In this document: positions 8,618-16,791 of the stretch, one piece after another
Layout: each line of letters begins with the position of its first letter
Position numbering within the stretch: position 1 is the stretch's first letter
DNA from: Microbacterium sp. K24
Lineage (GTDB): Bacteria; Actinomycetota; Actinomycetes; Actinomycetales; Microbacteriaceae
Assembly: GCF_004794465.1 (NCBI RefSeq)
Contig: NZ_SSDJ01000152.1
Coordinates: 22,353-86,352, forward strand
Length of the DNA stretch: 64,000 nucleotides
Direction of reading: 5' to 3'
Notes under the pieces: model-generated
What the model saw: only the letters and a program-made list of their open reading frames with translations
Told to the model about the DNA's origin: nothing
Databases searched by the model: none
Translations under genes and position numbers: made by a program

Positions 8618-9610
8618 TCATCCGACAGGCACGAGGGAGTCGGCGGCCCACCGTTCGAGGAGGTCGCCGTGCGGCTTCATGAGGTGTTCGTGCGCATACT
8701 TCCCCTGCTCGGTCGCGAGACGGCTGCGCTCGTCGCGGTCGTAGGCGATCTTCGTCACCGAGTAGTCCTGCTGCTCGAGAGTCGGCCGGTACACGCTCGC
8801 CGCTGCCGAGTTCGCGTTGTAGATCTCCGGTCGGTAGATCTTCTGGAACGTCTCCATCGTGCTGATCGTGCCGATGAGCTGGAGGTTCGAGTAGTCGCCC
8901 AGGAGATCCCCGCGGAAGTAGAAGGCCAGCGGCGCGACGCTGCCGCGCGGCATGAAGTAGCGGACCGCGAGCCCCATCTTCCCGAAGTACTCGTCGGTCA
9001 GCGAGGGATCCTTCTGCTCGTACTCGACCCCCAGGATCGGGTGGCGATTCTCGGTACGACGGTAGGTCTTGCTCGTCGAGACGCTAATGCAGATCACGGG
9101 CGACACCGCGAAGCGCTCCCGGTAGGTCACGGATTCGAGGAAGTGCTGGAAGAGCTTGCCGTGGAGGTCGCCGAAGTCCGCGGGGACGGTGAACCTGCCA
9201 GCGGCCTCCGTGGCCGCCGGCAGCCGCACGCTGAAGTCGAAGTCGCGGACATAAGACGAGAAGTTGTTCCCGACGATCCCCCGGCTGCGCTTTCCGGTGA
9301 GACGATCGAGGATCGTGATGTCCAGAACTTCGAGCAGAGGGAACTCCTGGTCCTCCCCCTCGGCGGCGAACTGCACCGCGACGGAGATGATCTCGAGTTC
9401 GACGCGGTAGCGGTCTCGATCCGGGTTGTCCCAATCCGCCAGATCGTTGAACCGCCGGTCGATCATCGTCAGCGCGTTGCGGAGGTTCTCCTGACGATGC
9501 TCACCTCGCGCCAGGTTGGCGAAGTTCGTGGTGATGCGGGAGCTGTCGGAGGGCGAATAGTCCTCGTCGAACGGAGTCGTCGTGATGCGGAACGTGAAGT
9601 CGTGCGCCAT
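8618..9610 (-). CDS. mesX: DUF1852 family protein (MesX-like), partner of the methionine synthase
   Basis: The 330-residue protein matches the DUF1852 family in its beginning (MAHDFTFRITTTPFDEDYSP), its SRGIVGNNFSSYVRDFDFS segment and its length. MesX proteins are required with MesD in folate-independent methionine synthesis in aerobes and are proposed to take part in methyl-donor generation; the mechanism is not established. No known cofactor motif is visible. The gene is first in the mesX-mesD pair, divergent from a LysR gene, with a palindrome in the 72-base gap. The stop overlaps an in-frame start of mesD. Confidence 0.85.
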   Translation of the reverse strand: MAHDFTFRITTTPFDEDYSPSDSSRITTNFANLARGEHRQENLRNALTMIDRRFNDLADWDNPDRDRYRVELEIISVAVQFAAEGEDQEFPLLEVLDITILDRLTGKRSRGIVGNNFSSYVRDFDFSVRLPAATEAAGRFTVPADFGDLHGKLFQHFLESVTYRERFAVSPVICISVSTSKTYRRTENRHPILGVEYEQKDPSLTDEYFGKMGLAVRYFMPRGSVAPLAFYFRGDLLGDYSNLQLIGTISTMETFQKIYRPEIYNANSAAASVYRPTLEQQDYSVTKIAYDRDERSRLATEQGKYAHEHLMKPHGDLLERWAADSLVPVG

Positions 9611-9657
9611 GTCTCCATGGTGCGCTCTCGGAGCCCCTATCGAGTAATGCGCTGCCG

Positions 9658-9673
9658 CTATGCCTGGGCATAG
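9658..9673. promoter_or_regulatory. Palindromic operator, probable LysR-type regulator site
   Basis: CTATGCC-TG-GGCATAG is a perfect 7+7 palindrome in the gap between divergent mesX and the LysR gene. It ends 9 bases before the LysR ATG and overlaps a -10-like TAGTCT (9671-9676), so binding there would be expected to repress the regulator's own gene and may control mesXD. Assignment to the LysR protein is inference. Confidence 0.65.
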
Positions 9674-9682
9674 TCTAAAGCT

Positions 9683-10624
9683 ATGGCAAAGCGTTCGAGT
9701 GGCATCACCCTCCAGCAGCTCACCTACTACATCGAGGTCGCCGCGGAGGGTTCGATCAGCGCTGCCGCCGACCTGCTCTATGTCGCCCAGCCCACGATGT
9801 CCGCGGCGATGAAAGACCTCGAGAGCCGGGTGGGGCGCGTCCTCCTCCTGCGCTCCGCGCGAGGGGTGACCCTCACGACCGACGGCGCGGAGTTCCTCGG
9901 ATACGCGCGACAGGTCGTCGAGCAGGTGGCGCTGCTCGAACAGCGTTACCTCGATCGGCCGCCGTCACGACGCCTGCTCGGGGTATCGACGCAGCACTAC
10001 TCGTTCGCGGTCGATGCGCTGGTGCGCATGGTCAAGGCGACCGAGGCCGCCGAGTACGAGTTCTCGCTGCGGGAGACGCGCACGTGGGACATCATCGAAG
10101 ACGTGCGCACCCTCCGCAGCGAGCTGGGCATCCTCTACCGGAACGACTTCAACCGGAACGTCATCGACAAGCTGCTCCGGGACTCCGGGCTCGCGTTCCA
10201 TCCGCTCTTCGTCGCCGAGCCCCACATCTTCATCTCCCGAAAGAACCCGCTCGCCTCACGCGATCGCGTGACCCTCGACGATCTCGCCGGCGTGCCGCGG
10301 CTCACCTTCGACCAGGGCGCCAACAACTCCTTCTACTTCGCCGAGGAGATCCTCTCCACCCTCTCCAGCGCGCAGGAGATCCGGGTCTCCGACCGTGCGA
10401 CGATCTTCAACCTCATGATCGGACTCGACGGATACACCATCTCGACCGGCATCATCAGCGACGACCTCGACCCGGAGATCGTCGCCATCCCGCTCGACGT
10501 CGACGAACGCATCGAGATCGGCTGGATCGGCCACTCCGCGATCCCGCTCACCGAGCAGGCGCAGCGTTATCTGGCGGAGCTGAGGACGGTGGTGTCGGAG
10601 TTCGGGGTCGCGCTGCTCGGGTGA
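9683..10624 (+). CDS. LysR-family transcriptional regulator, probable controller of mesX-mesD
   Basis: The 313-residue protein has the N-terminal winged HTH of LysR regulators (residues about 10-70: LQQLTYYIEVAAEGSISAAA, then QPTMSAAMKDLE) and a two-lobed effector domain. It is divergent from the methionine module, the usual layout for a LysR regulator and its target. There is almost no room for a leader: a TAGTCT -10-like box lies six bases before the ATG, so the mRNA may be leaderless. The effector is unknown; by context it may respond to a methionine-pathway or sulfur metabolite. Confidence 0.88.
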   Translation: MAKRSSGITLQQLTYYIEVAAEGSISAAADLLYVAQPTMSAAMKDLESRVGRVLLLRSARGVTLTTDGAEFLGYARQVVEQVALLEQRYLDRPPSRRLLGVSTQHYSFAVDALVRMVKATEAAEYEFSLRETRTWDIIEDVRTLRSELGILYRNDFNRNVIDKLLRDSGLAFHPLFVAEPHIFISRKNPLASRDRVTLDDLAGVPRLTFDQGANNSFYFAEEILSTLSSAQEIRVSDRATIFNLMIGLDGYTISTGIISDDLDPEIVAIPLDVDERIEIGWIGHSAIPLTEQAQRYLAELRTVVSEFGVALLG

Positions 10625-10631
10625 GAGCCGC

Positions 10632-10880
<249 letters not shown>

Positions 10881-11273
10881 CTACTTTCGGTGATCGGTCC
10901 AGTCCTGGCCGTTCCACCACCTCAGATTCGGGGTGCCGTCGGGATCGGAATACCATCCTGCGGACGGGCCGGAGGGCACGACCGGACCCTGAGTCGTCGG
11001 CGCAAAGGATTCGTAGGCTTCGTCCGGCGGGTTGAAGATAGCGTTCATCGCTCGCGACGCGACGCCCTGCGCTCCCTCGCGATGGTGGAGCGACATCTTG
11101 TGTCCGCACGCACGGCAATTCGCCGTGAAGAACATGGCGGCTTCCGAGATACCGACGGTGGCGACTGCTGCAGTCCCCCGCCCCGCGTTGCGCAGACCAA
11201 GCCCTGCACTGCTCGTCGTGCACTTGTCGCAATCAGCACATCCCGTGAACGCTCTGACGTCTTTTCGTCCCAT
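10881..11273 (-). CDS. DUF2510 domain protein with zinc-ribbon-like cysteines
   Basis: This 130-residue protein ends in a DUF2510 domain (GWYSDPDGTPNLRWWNGQDW, about residues 105-124), a short Trp-rich module frequent in actinobacterial and phage proteins. Cysteine pairs CADCDKC near the start and CRACGH in the middle may bind zinc. A Gly/Ala/Val stretch between them is only weakly hydrophobic. It is the first prophage gene inside the attachment region and reads toward it. Function unknown; conversion or host-interaction roles are possible. Confidence 0.7.
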   Translation of the reverse strand: MGRKDVRAFTGCADCDKCTTSSAGLGLRNAGRGTAAVATVGISEAAMFFTANCRACGHKMSLHHREGAQGVASRAMNAIFNPPDEAYESFAPTTQGPVVPSGPSAGWYSDPDGTPNLRWWNGQDWTDHRK

Positions 11274-11293
11274 GACGAGATCGTAACGCGCCG

Positions 11294-11482
11294 TCAGTGC
11301 CGCTCGAGGAGACGCTCAACCCATTGATCGAGCTCAGTCTTCTTGAATCGAATGCGCTTCCCCTCGCCGTAGGCGGTGATTTCGCCTCGGTTCTTCATCA
11401 GGTCTATCTCGCGCACGGACATGCTGAGGTAGTAGGCCGCGATCTCACGAGTCATCAGCGCCGGGGCGAATTCAACGCGCAT
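11294..11482 (-). CDS. Helix-turn-helix protein, excisionase-like
   Basis: The 62-residue protein has the MerR/excisionase-type pattern: MTREIAAYYLSMSVREIDLM, then NRGEITAYGEGKRIRFKKTELDQW. Recombination directionality factors and small regulators share this fold. Placed a few hundred bases from the attachment region, it is a candidate excisionase, but no integrase is adjacent to confirm that. The start at 11482 overlaps the end of the DUF3263 gene by 11 bases, implying co-transcription; longer starts would run through that gene. Confidence 0.7.
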   Translation of the reverse strand: MRVEFAPALMTREIAAYYLSMSVREIDLMKNRGEITAYGEGKRIRFKKTELDQWVERLLERH

Positions 11483-11696
11483 GGCGAGTGGCCTGAGCCG
11501 GCCGTTCGCGCACTCGGCGCGCGGTGATGGGGTCAGCTGCGATCCCCTCGCTCGCCTCGGCCGCGTGGCGGAGCTTCTGGTAGTACCGGGCCGGGTGCAA
11601 GCCAAGTTCGCGGTGGATCGCCTGAGTCTTCGTGGGAGTGTGGGCGGGGTATCGAGCCTCGAAGGCGAGCAGATCAGCGGGAGTCACGAGGGGCAT
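11472..11696 (-). CDS. DUF3263 domain protein (small HTH-like)
   Basis: The 74-residue product matches DUF3263: an acidic N-terminal helix (ADLLAFEARYPAHTPTK), then IHRELGLHPARYYQKLR and a basic tail (DPITARRVRERP). The family is small and probably DNA-binding, and is common in actinobacteria and their phages. ATG 11696 is preceded closely by GGGAGAGG; an in-frame ATG at 11717 has no better site. It is divergent from the gene at 11733 and overlaps the downstream HTH gene. Confidence 0.7.
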   Translation of the reverse strand: MPLVTPADLLAFEARYPAHTPTKTQAIHRELGLHPARYYQKLRHAAEASEGIAADPITARRVRERPAQATRHAR

Positions 11697-11732
11697 CCTC
11701 TCCCGACCCTCTGACATCGCTATCGTCAGAGG

Positions 11733-12305
11733 ATGCCGGATCTCACCGAGATAGCCAACGCCGTCCCATGGCTGTTCCCATCGACCATCTCGCTGATCGG
11801 TGTCCTCATCGGATCGACCCTGACCCTCCTCATCCAGCGCTCCATGGCGCGACGAGCGAATCGTCGCGAGCTCGCGCTTTCTGCTCTGGAAGCCGTCACC
11901 ACGGCGCGGAGCCTCGCTGCCCAACGGCGTGCTGAGCACGCGACGCGGAAGCTGGTCCAGCCACTCATCGCCGCCGAAGAGGCCACCGCGATCTGGGTAC
12001 GTTTTGAGATGCTTTCCGCCATGGAACGGCGTCGTCCCGACCGGAGATCTCTTGCCGCGAACGGACTGAACGCGCACGAGATGCTGATGGGCGGCTCGCA
12101 GTCCGAACAGGAACTCGAGACCATTGGTATCGAGCTGCAGCGCCTCGGCCTTCTGCTGGTGGCCTGGGAGCGTGGCCGCGCGCGCGGAAGAGACTTCCGC
12201 CTCCCCCTCGAGGACGCGTACCGGAAGTTCGGACCCGACTACACCGATCGCGACCTGCCGCCCGTTCCTGAACCGCGACAAGCGGCCGTCAGCCCCACGA
12301 CTTAG
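11733..12305 (+). CDS. Membrane-anchored protein of unknown function
   Basis: The 190-residue protein has one N-terminal membrane segment (about residues 12-35: WLFPSTISLIGVLIGSTLTL) and then a long basic/helical cytoplasmic part with coiled-coil character (RRANRRELALSALEAV). I do not recognise it. A TATCGT box ends six bases before the ATG and no normal ribosome site fits, so the transcript may be leaderless. It stands beside the attachment site, where lysogenic-conversion or exclusion genes often lie. Confidence 0.65.
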   Translation: MPDLTEIANAVPWLFPSTISLIGVLIGSTLTLLIQRSMARRANRRELALSALEAVTTARSLAAQRRAEHATRKLVQPLIAAEEATAIWVRFEMLSAMERRRPDRRSLAANGLNAHEMLMGGSQSEQELETIGIELQRLGLLLVAWERGRARGRDFRLPLEDAYRKFGPDYTDRDLPPVPEPRQAAVSPTT

Positions 12306-12341
12306 ACTCGAATGTCTCGGCCGGAGAAGGGACATCCGGTC

Positions 12342-12647
12342 ATGCCATCACATGGGCTCTCCGCCGAGACCAGGCTCAGCATCAAGCTCGACAACATCTG
12401 CTCGCGGAACAGATACACCACCGACCCCGCATCCGTCGTGGCGGAGCTTCACGCCGCGGCCGGCGCGCGCACCGACATTCTCACCGAGTCGGTCGGGACG
12501 TGGCTCGGCTACTTCGAGGACGACTACACCCGCGTTCTGTGCGATTCATTGCGCCAACTTCCTGGACTCGAACCATGGATCGCACTAGGGCGACGTCGGC
12601 GGGCGACCGGAGCGCACAGCACCGCCCAGTTCTGGCGCCCGGAGTGA
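12342..12647 (+). CDS. Hypothetical protein
   Basis: This protein of about 101 residues is not recognised. The middle is helical (TRLSIKLDNICSRNRYTTDP) and includes VAELHAAAGARTDILTESV; the tail is basic. ATG 12342 follows GGAGAAGG at 12323-12330 with a rather long spacing. An upstream in-frame ATG at 12312 has no ribosome site. It sits in the plus-strand accessory run between the membrane protein and the SRAP gene. Confidence 0.5.
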   Translation: MPSHGLSAETRLSIKLDNICSRNRYTTDPASVVAELHAAAGARTDILTESVGTWLGYFEDDYTRVLCDSLRQLPGLEPWIALGRRRRATGAHSTAQFWRPE

Positions 12648-12651
12648 CCGT

Positions 12652-12963
12652 GTGGGGACGAACAAGCGCCACGCGCACTACTACGACCGCTTGATGGACG
12701 AGACCATCATCGAGCGGTTCGTCGCGACGGCGGGTCCGCTGCAGTCGCTCACTCCCGAGGAGCTCGGCCTCAGCACGACCCCGGTGACGATCTACCCGCA
12801 GCCGCCGGCCGTGCACGCGTGGGTGCGCTTCGGGGCGCAGCACACGCGCGTCGAAGCGAGGCTCCTCCGCTCCACCGATCAAGCGGCCGGGATCGAGTTC
12901 GTCGTCAAGGGCAAGCCGTACCGGTGCTGGGTGTGGGGCAACGCCGTTTCGGCTGTCCCATGA
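12652..12963 (+). CDS. Hypothetical protein
   Basis: The 103-residue product starts with GTG at 12652, five bases after the preceding stop; an in-frame ATG at 12694 is an alternative start. The C-terminal half looks like a small beta domain (VEARLLRSTDQAAGIEFVV, then KPYRCWVWGNAV). No family is recognised. Position and spacing suggest co-transcription with its plus-strand neighbours. Confidence 0.5.
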   Translation: MGTNKRHAHYYDRLMDETIIERFVATAGPLQSLTPEELGLSTTPVTIYPQPPAVHAWVRFGAQHTRVEARLLRSTDQAAGIEFVVKGKPYRCWVWGNAVSAVP

Positions 12964-12982
12964 CCGGAGTATGTTCGCTGCC

Positions 12983-13678
12983 ATGTGCGGACGATTCGCG
13001 AACGATGCCAACACGGACGAGCTGATCCGGGAGTATGTCGCTGAGGGCGGCAAGCCCGAGGACTGGTGGAAGTCGTGGACCGGCGCCTACTCGATCGCCC
13101 CCACGATGGATGCTCCCATCGTTCGCGACCGCGGCGAGGGCCGCATCCTCGAGCTCGTGCGCTGGGACTGGCAGAAGCCGGCCAACAGGCCCAAGGGCGC
13201 TCCGATCATCAATGCTCGGATGGAGAAGCTCGCGACGGGGTTCTGGGCGCCGGCGTTCTCAGCGGCGCGTTGCCTCGTCCCGATGCGTGGCTACTTCGAG
13301 TGGACAGGCGAGAAGGGCGACAAGACTCCGCACTTCCTCCACGGCGATGGGTTGCTCTCCGCGGCCGGGCTCACATGGTCGATGGAGCTCGCCAACGGTG
13401 AGCGATCCCGCTGCTTCGTCGTCATCACCCGCGAGGCCCGCGATGCCAGCGGGGAGGTGCACGACCGGATGCCCGCCTTCCTCACTCCAGACACATGGGA
13501 TGCGTGGCTGACCCCGGAAAAGCTCACCGGCGATCGCAAGGTCGAGACGCTCGCGATGCTCGAGCACACGTCCGCCGACGTCGCGTCCACGATCACCGAA
13601 CACATCGTCGACCGGAAGGTCAACAACTCGCGCACCGCTGACGCCGCCGACGCGTCGCTCATTGAGCCAGCGGCTTAG
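12983..13678 (+). CDS. SOS response-associated peptidase (SRAP/YedK/HMCES family)
   Basis: The product (231 residues) begins MCGRF. After Met removal Cys2 is the residue that forms a thiazolidine link with abasic sites in single-stranded DNA. The other family residues are visible: Asn in IINARME, Glu in GYFEWTG and the HDRMPAFL motif. The start must be ATG 12983 because Cys has to be residue 2. A TATGTT box ends seven bases before it, so the transcript may be leaderless. An SRAP protein on a prophage could protect phage DNA or the lysogen during SOS. Confidence 0.92.
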   Translation: MCGRFANDANTDELIREYVAEGGKPEDWWKSWTGAYSIAPTMDAPIVRDRGEGRILELVRWDWQKPANRPKGAPIINARMEKLATGFWAPAFSAARCLVPMRGYFEWTGEKGDKTPHFLHGDGLLSAAGLTWSMELANGERSRCFVVITREARDASGEVHDRMPAFLTPDTWDAWLTPEKLTGDRKVETLAMLEHTSADVASTITEHIVDRKVNNSRTADAADASLIEPAA

Positions 13679-13687
13679 GCTGATCTA

Positions 13688-13960
13688 ATGCTCATCGCCA
13701 CGATCCGCCCAGCCGAGAAGCACATCGCGACCGCCGAGGGTACTGAGATCCCCGAGCTCCGCGCGAAGCTGATCGCTGAGGCGCCGGCCGGGTGGGAGAT
13801 GGTTTCGGCGCACGTCGAGATGAAGCCGGGCGGCATCCGCATCGTCACTGGAAAGTTCGAGCGGCGTGACGAGCCGCGCGAGATCGAGGCTGCCGACATG
13901 GCGACGCTCGAGGCGAAGGTGCCGTCTGGCTGGCAGGTGCTCTCGGTTCGGGCAACGTGA
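13688..13960 (+). CDS. Hypothetical protein with internal duplication
   Basis: This 90-residue protein contains two related halves: ELRAKLIAEAPAGWEMVSAHV (written here as two joined parts, ELRAKLIAEA then PAGWEMVSAHV) and TLEAKVPSGWQVLSVRA near the C-terminus. Each looks like a helix followed by a GW turn and a strand. The function is unknown. A TAGGCT box ends six bases before the ATG, suggesting its own leaderless promoter just after the SRAP gene. Confidence 0.6.
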   Translation: MLIATIRPAEKHIATAEGTEIPELRAKLIAEAPAGWEMVSAHVEMKPGGIRIVTGKFERRDEPREIEAADMATLEAKVPSGWQVLSVRAT

Positions 13961-14088
13961 CGTTCATCAGCGCGTAATACCCCCTGGCGTGTCGCCCGGG
14001 CCAGAGATGCGAAGCTCGCGGTTACAGTGGTGTTTCCGCCGATCCCGGTGGGGCCAACGGCTGGCCGAAGCCGGTAGACGGAGCCTCC

Positions 14089-14334
14089 ATGACGAAACTC
14101 GACCCATACCGCACCAAGTTCCACGAGGAGTTCGTGGACCCCGACAACGCGGCGTTCTTCCTCGACCGCGAAGAAGACTCCGGCTACCAGTGGCCGGCGG
14201 GCGCGGATCGCGTCAGCACCGAAGAGGGCGTGGAAGAGCTCTTCTCCTCCTCGCTGACGGAAGCCGAACGCGACGAGCTTGCATCGGACCTCAACGGAAG
14301 CTATCCGTACTGGGCGCGCCGCTCCCAGGTCTAG
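14089..14334 (+). CDS. Hypothetical acidic protein
   Basis: The 81-residue protein is acidic and rich in Asp/Glu, with no recognised domain (KFHEEFVDPDNAAFFLDRE near the start). The start ATG has GGAG five bases upstream. The 128-base gap before it has no gene and may hold its promoter. It is the last gene of the plus-strand accessory block and is followed by a strong terminator. Confidence 0.6.
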   Translation: MTKLDPYRTKFHEEFVDPDNAAFFLDREEDSGYQWPAGADRVSTEEGVEELFSSSLTEAERDELASDLNGSYPYWARRSQV

Positions 14335-14347
14335 GCCGGATACGACG

Positions 14348-14384
14348 AAAGACCCCCACTCTGCCGTAGCAGAGCGGGGGTCTT
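14348..14384. terminator. Strong bidirectional terminator
   Basis: AAAGACCCCCACTCTGC (14348-14364) folds with GCAGAGCGGGGGTCTTT (14369-14385), a stem of about 17 pairs with one mismatch, with a T-run on the plus side and an A-run (T-run on the minus strand) on the other. It separates the accessory genes from the converging late operon, which ends at 14386. Confidence 0.92.
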
Positions 14385-14385
14385 T

Positions 14386-14697
14386 TCAATCGAGGTCGCG
14401 CTTGACGATCAGCGTGGAGTAGCCATCGTTCGGAAAGGTGAAGACTTCGCCGTTGCGGGTGACTTCCAGCTCGACTCGGTACGTGGCGACGTCGAGCAGG
14501 CCCGACAGCGTGTGCGAGACGACGCCGTTCACATGGTCGGTGATCTCGGACATGAGGAGCACAGGGTCGTAACCGCCGCGCCGGCGGGCGATCAGCCTGA
14601 CGGTGCAGCCGGTGAGGTCCATGTTGACGCGCCACGGGATGGCGTGCTTGTCGCCGGCCTTGACGATGTGCGCCATTTCGATCGTGTCGACGATCAT
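14386..14697 (-). CDS. Phage structural-type protein of unknown role, last gene of late operon
   Basis: The 103-residue protein looks like a small beta-rich structural domain (IPWRVNMDLTGCTVRLIARR, then YRVELEVTRNGEVFTF) of the sort found as N-terminal domains of baseplate/fibre proteins such as BppU. It overlaps the upstream fibre gene by 4 bases (ATG within the stop region), so it is translationally coupled. Likely a fibre accessory or adaptor; the specific role is unknown. Confidence 0.65.
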   Translation of the reverse strand: MIVDTIEMAHIVKAGDKHAIPWRVNMDLTGCTVRLIARRRGGYDPVLLMSEITDHVNGVVSHTLSGLLDVATYRVELEVTRNGEVFTFPNDGYSTLIVKRDLD

Positions 14698-16757
14698 GCT
14701 TCCTCCAAGGTTCGATTCCAGTTGAGCGGTGTCAGCGACAGGGTCTCCCCGAGCGCTGTGAGGGTGCGGTGGTCCGGGAAGGGTTCAGTTTCGGCCGTGA
14801 CCGTTCCGGCGCCGAGGATCACGAGTCCACCGGATGCCGTCCGCGCGATGCCAACGACGCGCACCGTCGAACCGTCGAGCGAGAGCGGGCCGACTGCGCT
14901 GCGCGCGACGTCGATGACGCGAGATGCGATGCTGTTGAGGACAAGATCCCCCGCGGCCGTGCGAACGATGCCCTGGCTCCCGACCTCTCCTGAACCTTCG
15001 AGGATCAGGACTCCTGCGGCGCTGCGCACGACATCTACCGTGCGCTCCGCCGATCCGGTGAGGCTAAGCCCGCCTGTCACCGCACGCTCGACATCGACTC
15101 CCCGGTCCGCTGCGCCAGTGAGCACGAGTGCGCCGGACGCCGTGCGCGCCACGTCGATGCTCCGGTCTGCTGCCCCGCCGAGCACGATACTGCCTACACC
15201 GGGGCGGACAGTATCGATCGAGCGCGATGCGGACCCGGTAAGCACCAGAGAGCCCGCCGCGGTGAGGGTTGAAGGACCAATCGCTGTGATCGCCGAGACG
15301 CCGGACGACTGAACGAAGTCCGCGCCCTTTGCCATGGCCGTGTTGTAGTCGGCCTGCGTGGCGGCGATGTGTCCCCACACCTTCTTGCCCTGCGCGAGTG
15401 CGAGGTCGACGACGTTCCCTGGCCCTGTCCACGCGGTTCCCGCAGTCAAGTCCATCCCGAGGTAGTCCCAGAACGGAGCCTGAGCCGCCAGGTTCCCGTT
15501 GTCGTAGTCGGCCTGATACCAGTAGCCGGCGGTCTTGAACCCGGCGGCTTTCGCGGCGTCCGCGAACGAGGTGAGCCCTCCAGCCCATTTCATGATGACC
15601 CTCGCCGGATCGACGTCGGCGGCGACCATGGCGAGGAACTCGGCCTGGTGGGTGCCGACGCTGTTCTTCGGGTCGAGCACGAGGACGTGCGTGTTCCCGT
15701 AGCCGGCGGCGATGAAGTCCTGCCAGCGCATGAACGGGGCCGTCCCCTTGCCCGGCACACTCATCTGATACTGGTTGACCTGCGCCCACGTCATGGTGCG
15801 AACGTCCTGCGTGAGCGCCGGGTTCCCGGTGATCTCCGCCAGAGTCAGGTTGTGCAGCGCGAACCACACACCATCCGAGGTGCGTTGCAGCGACACCTCG
15901 AGCACGCCGTACCCGCGCGCGGCTGCTGCGGCGTACGCGGCGAGAGAGTGCTCGATGTAGGACGCGGAGCCGCCGCGATGCGCCCACGTGGCGCCGCGCT
16001 TGACGCGCATCTCCGCGACGGAGTTGAACCCGCGAGGTGCGACGACGTCGGACTTTCCGCGCACGATCCACAGCGCGCTCTTGGGGTCCGTCGGTGAGCC
16101 GCCGGTTGACCACAGGTTGGTGAGAGCGGCGAGTGCCGTGGTGTCGGCGAGGCGCTTCGAGAACAGCGCCATGCCGGTGCGGGAGCCGGTCGTGGTCGAG
16201 TTCGGGGTGACAGGTGCGGGTGACGAGCCGCCCGCGGTCTGGGTGACGAATTCCTGCACCCATCCGTCTACGGGCGGCGTTGTAGGGTTCACGGATACAC
16301 CGGCTGTGAACTCGGCGGTGAACAGGGCGAGCGCGAGGGCGGGGAAACCGCCCGCCGTGGTGGCGGGCAGGGACGCGTCAGTGTCGTAGGCGACTCCTCC
16401 GTCGTTCAGGTGCGCGAGGTCCGCGCCGCGGATGACGCGCATCTTCCCGATGATCCGTGATGTCGACGTGGAGAGCCCCGAGAACGTGTACGACACCGCG
16501 GTCTCGTCCGCCACTGTCGGGATCGCCTTGTAGAAGATGCCCTGCGAGCGGTCGTTCGGAACGGTGCCGAGCCCGCCGCGCTCCCACCCCGACGGAAGGA
16601 CGATCTCGCCGTTGCGGACGCCCTGCGAGCGGATCGGAACCGCGAGCACGTCACCGTCGAGTAGACCGCTGCTCGGCTTCGGGAAAACGATGCTCGCGGC
16701 CTGCTCTGCGACCGCGACGGGGTCGATCGCCGCGACGATGAACGGATTGTCAGCCAC
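14694..16757 (-). CDS. Tail fibre/minor tail protein with glycerophosphodiester phosphodiesterase-like domain and 20-residue repeats
   Basis: This 687-residue protein has an N-terminal beta-rich part (1-235), a GDPD-like barrel (about 240-495) beginning ATWAHRGGSASYIEHS (His260, Arg261, Glu269), and a C-terminal array of eight units of about 20 residues (499-655). Glu287 is present in the metal motif, but the usual E-x-D is E-V-S and the usual HD is HN (His302-Asn303), so catalytic competence is uncertain. GDPD domains in phage tail proteins may act on teichoic acid or lipid-linked glycerophosphates of the Gram-positive surface. It lies after the lysis genes in the late operon. Confidence 0.8.
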   Translation of the reverse strand: MADNPFIVAAIDPVAVAEQAASIVFPKPSSGLLDGDVLAVPIRSQGVRNGEIVLPSGWERGGLGTVPNDRSQGIFYKAIPTVADETAVSYTFSGLSTSTSRIIGKMRVIRGADLAHLNDGGVAYDTDASLPATTAGGFPALALALFTAEFTAGVSVNPTTPPVDGWVQEFVTQTAGGSSPAPVTPNSTTTGSRTGMALFSKRLADTTALAALTNLWSTGGSPTDPKSALWIVRGKSDVVAPRGFNSVAEMRVKRGATWAHRGGSASYIEHSLAAYAAAAARGYGVLEVSLQRTSDGVWFALHNLTLAEITGNPALTQDVRTMTWAQVNQYQMSVPGKGTAPFMRWQDFIAAGYGNTHVLVLDPKNSVGTHQAEFLAMVAADVDPARVIMKWAGGLTSFADAAKAAGFKTAGYWYQADYDNGNLAAQAPFWDYLGMDLTAGTAWTGPGNVVDLALAQGKKVWGHIAATQADYNTAMAKGADFVQSSGVSAITAIGPSTLTAAGSLVLTGSASRSIDTVRPGVGSIVLGGAADRSIDVARTASGALVLTGAADRGVDVERAVTGGLSLTGSAERTVDVVRSAAGVLILEGSGEVGSQGIVRTAAGDLVLNSIASRVIDVARSAVGPLSLDGSTVRVVGIARTASGGLVILGAGTVTAETEPFPDHRTLTALGETLSLTPLNWNRTLEEA
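14793..15263 (-). repeat. Eight tandem coding repeats of about 60 bases in the fibre gene
   Basis: Residues 499-655 of the fibre read as eight units with consensus (T/S)AxGxLVLTGxAxRxxDVxR, for example TASGALVLTGAADRGVDVER. Seven units are 20 residues and one is 21. Such arrays form beta-solenoid or fibrous shafts. The DNA copies are diverged, so this is an old amplification rather than recent slippage. Confidence 0.85.
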
Positions 16758-16791
16758 GATCGACCCTCTTTCTGTCAGCCTGCGACAATCG

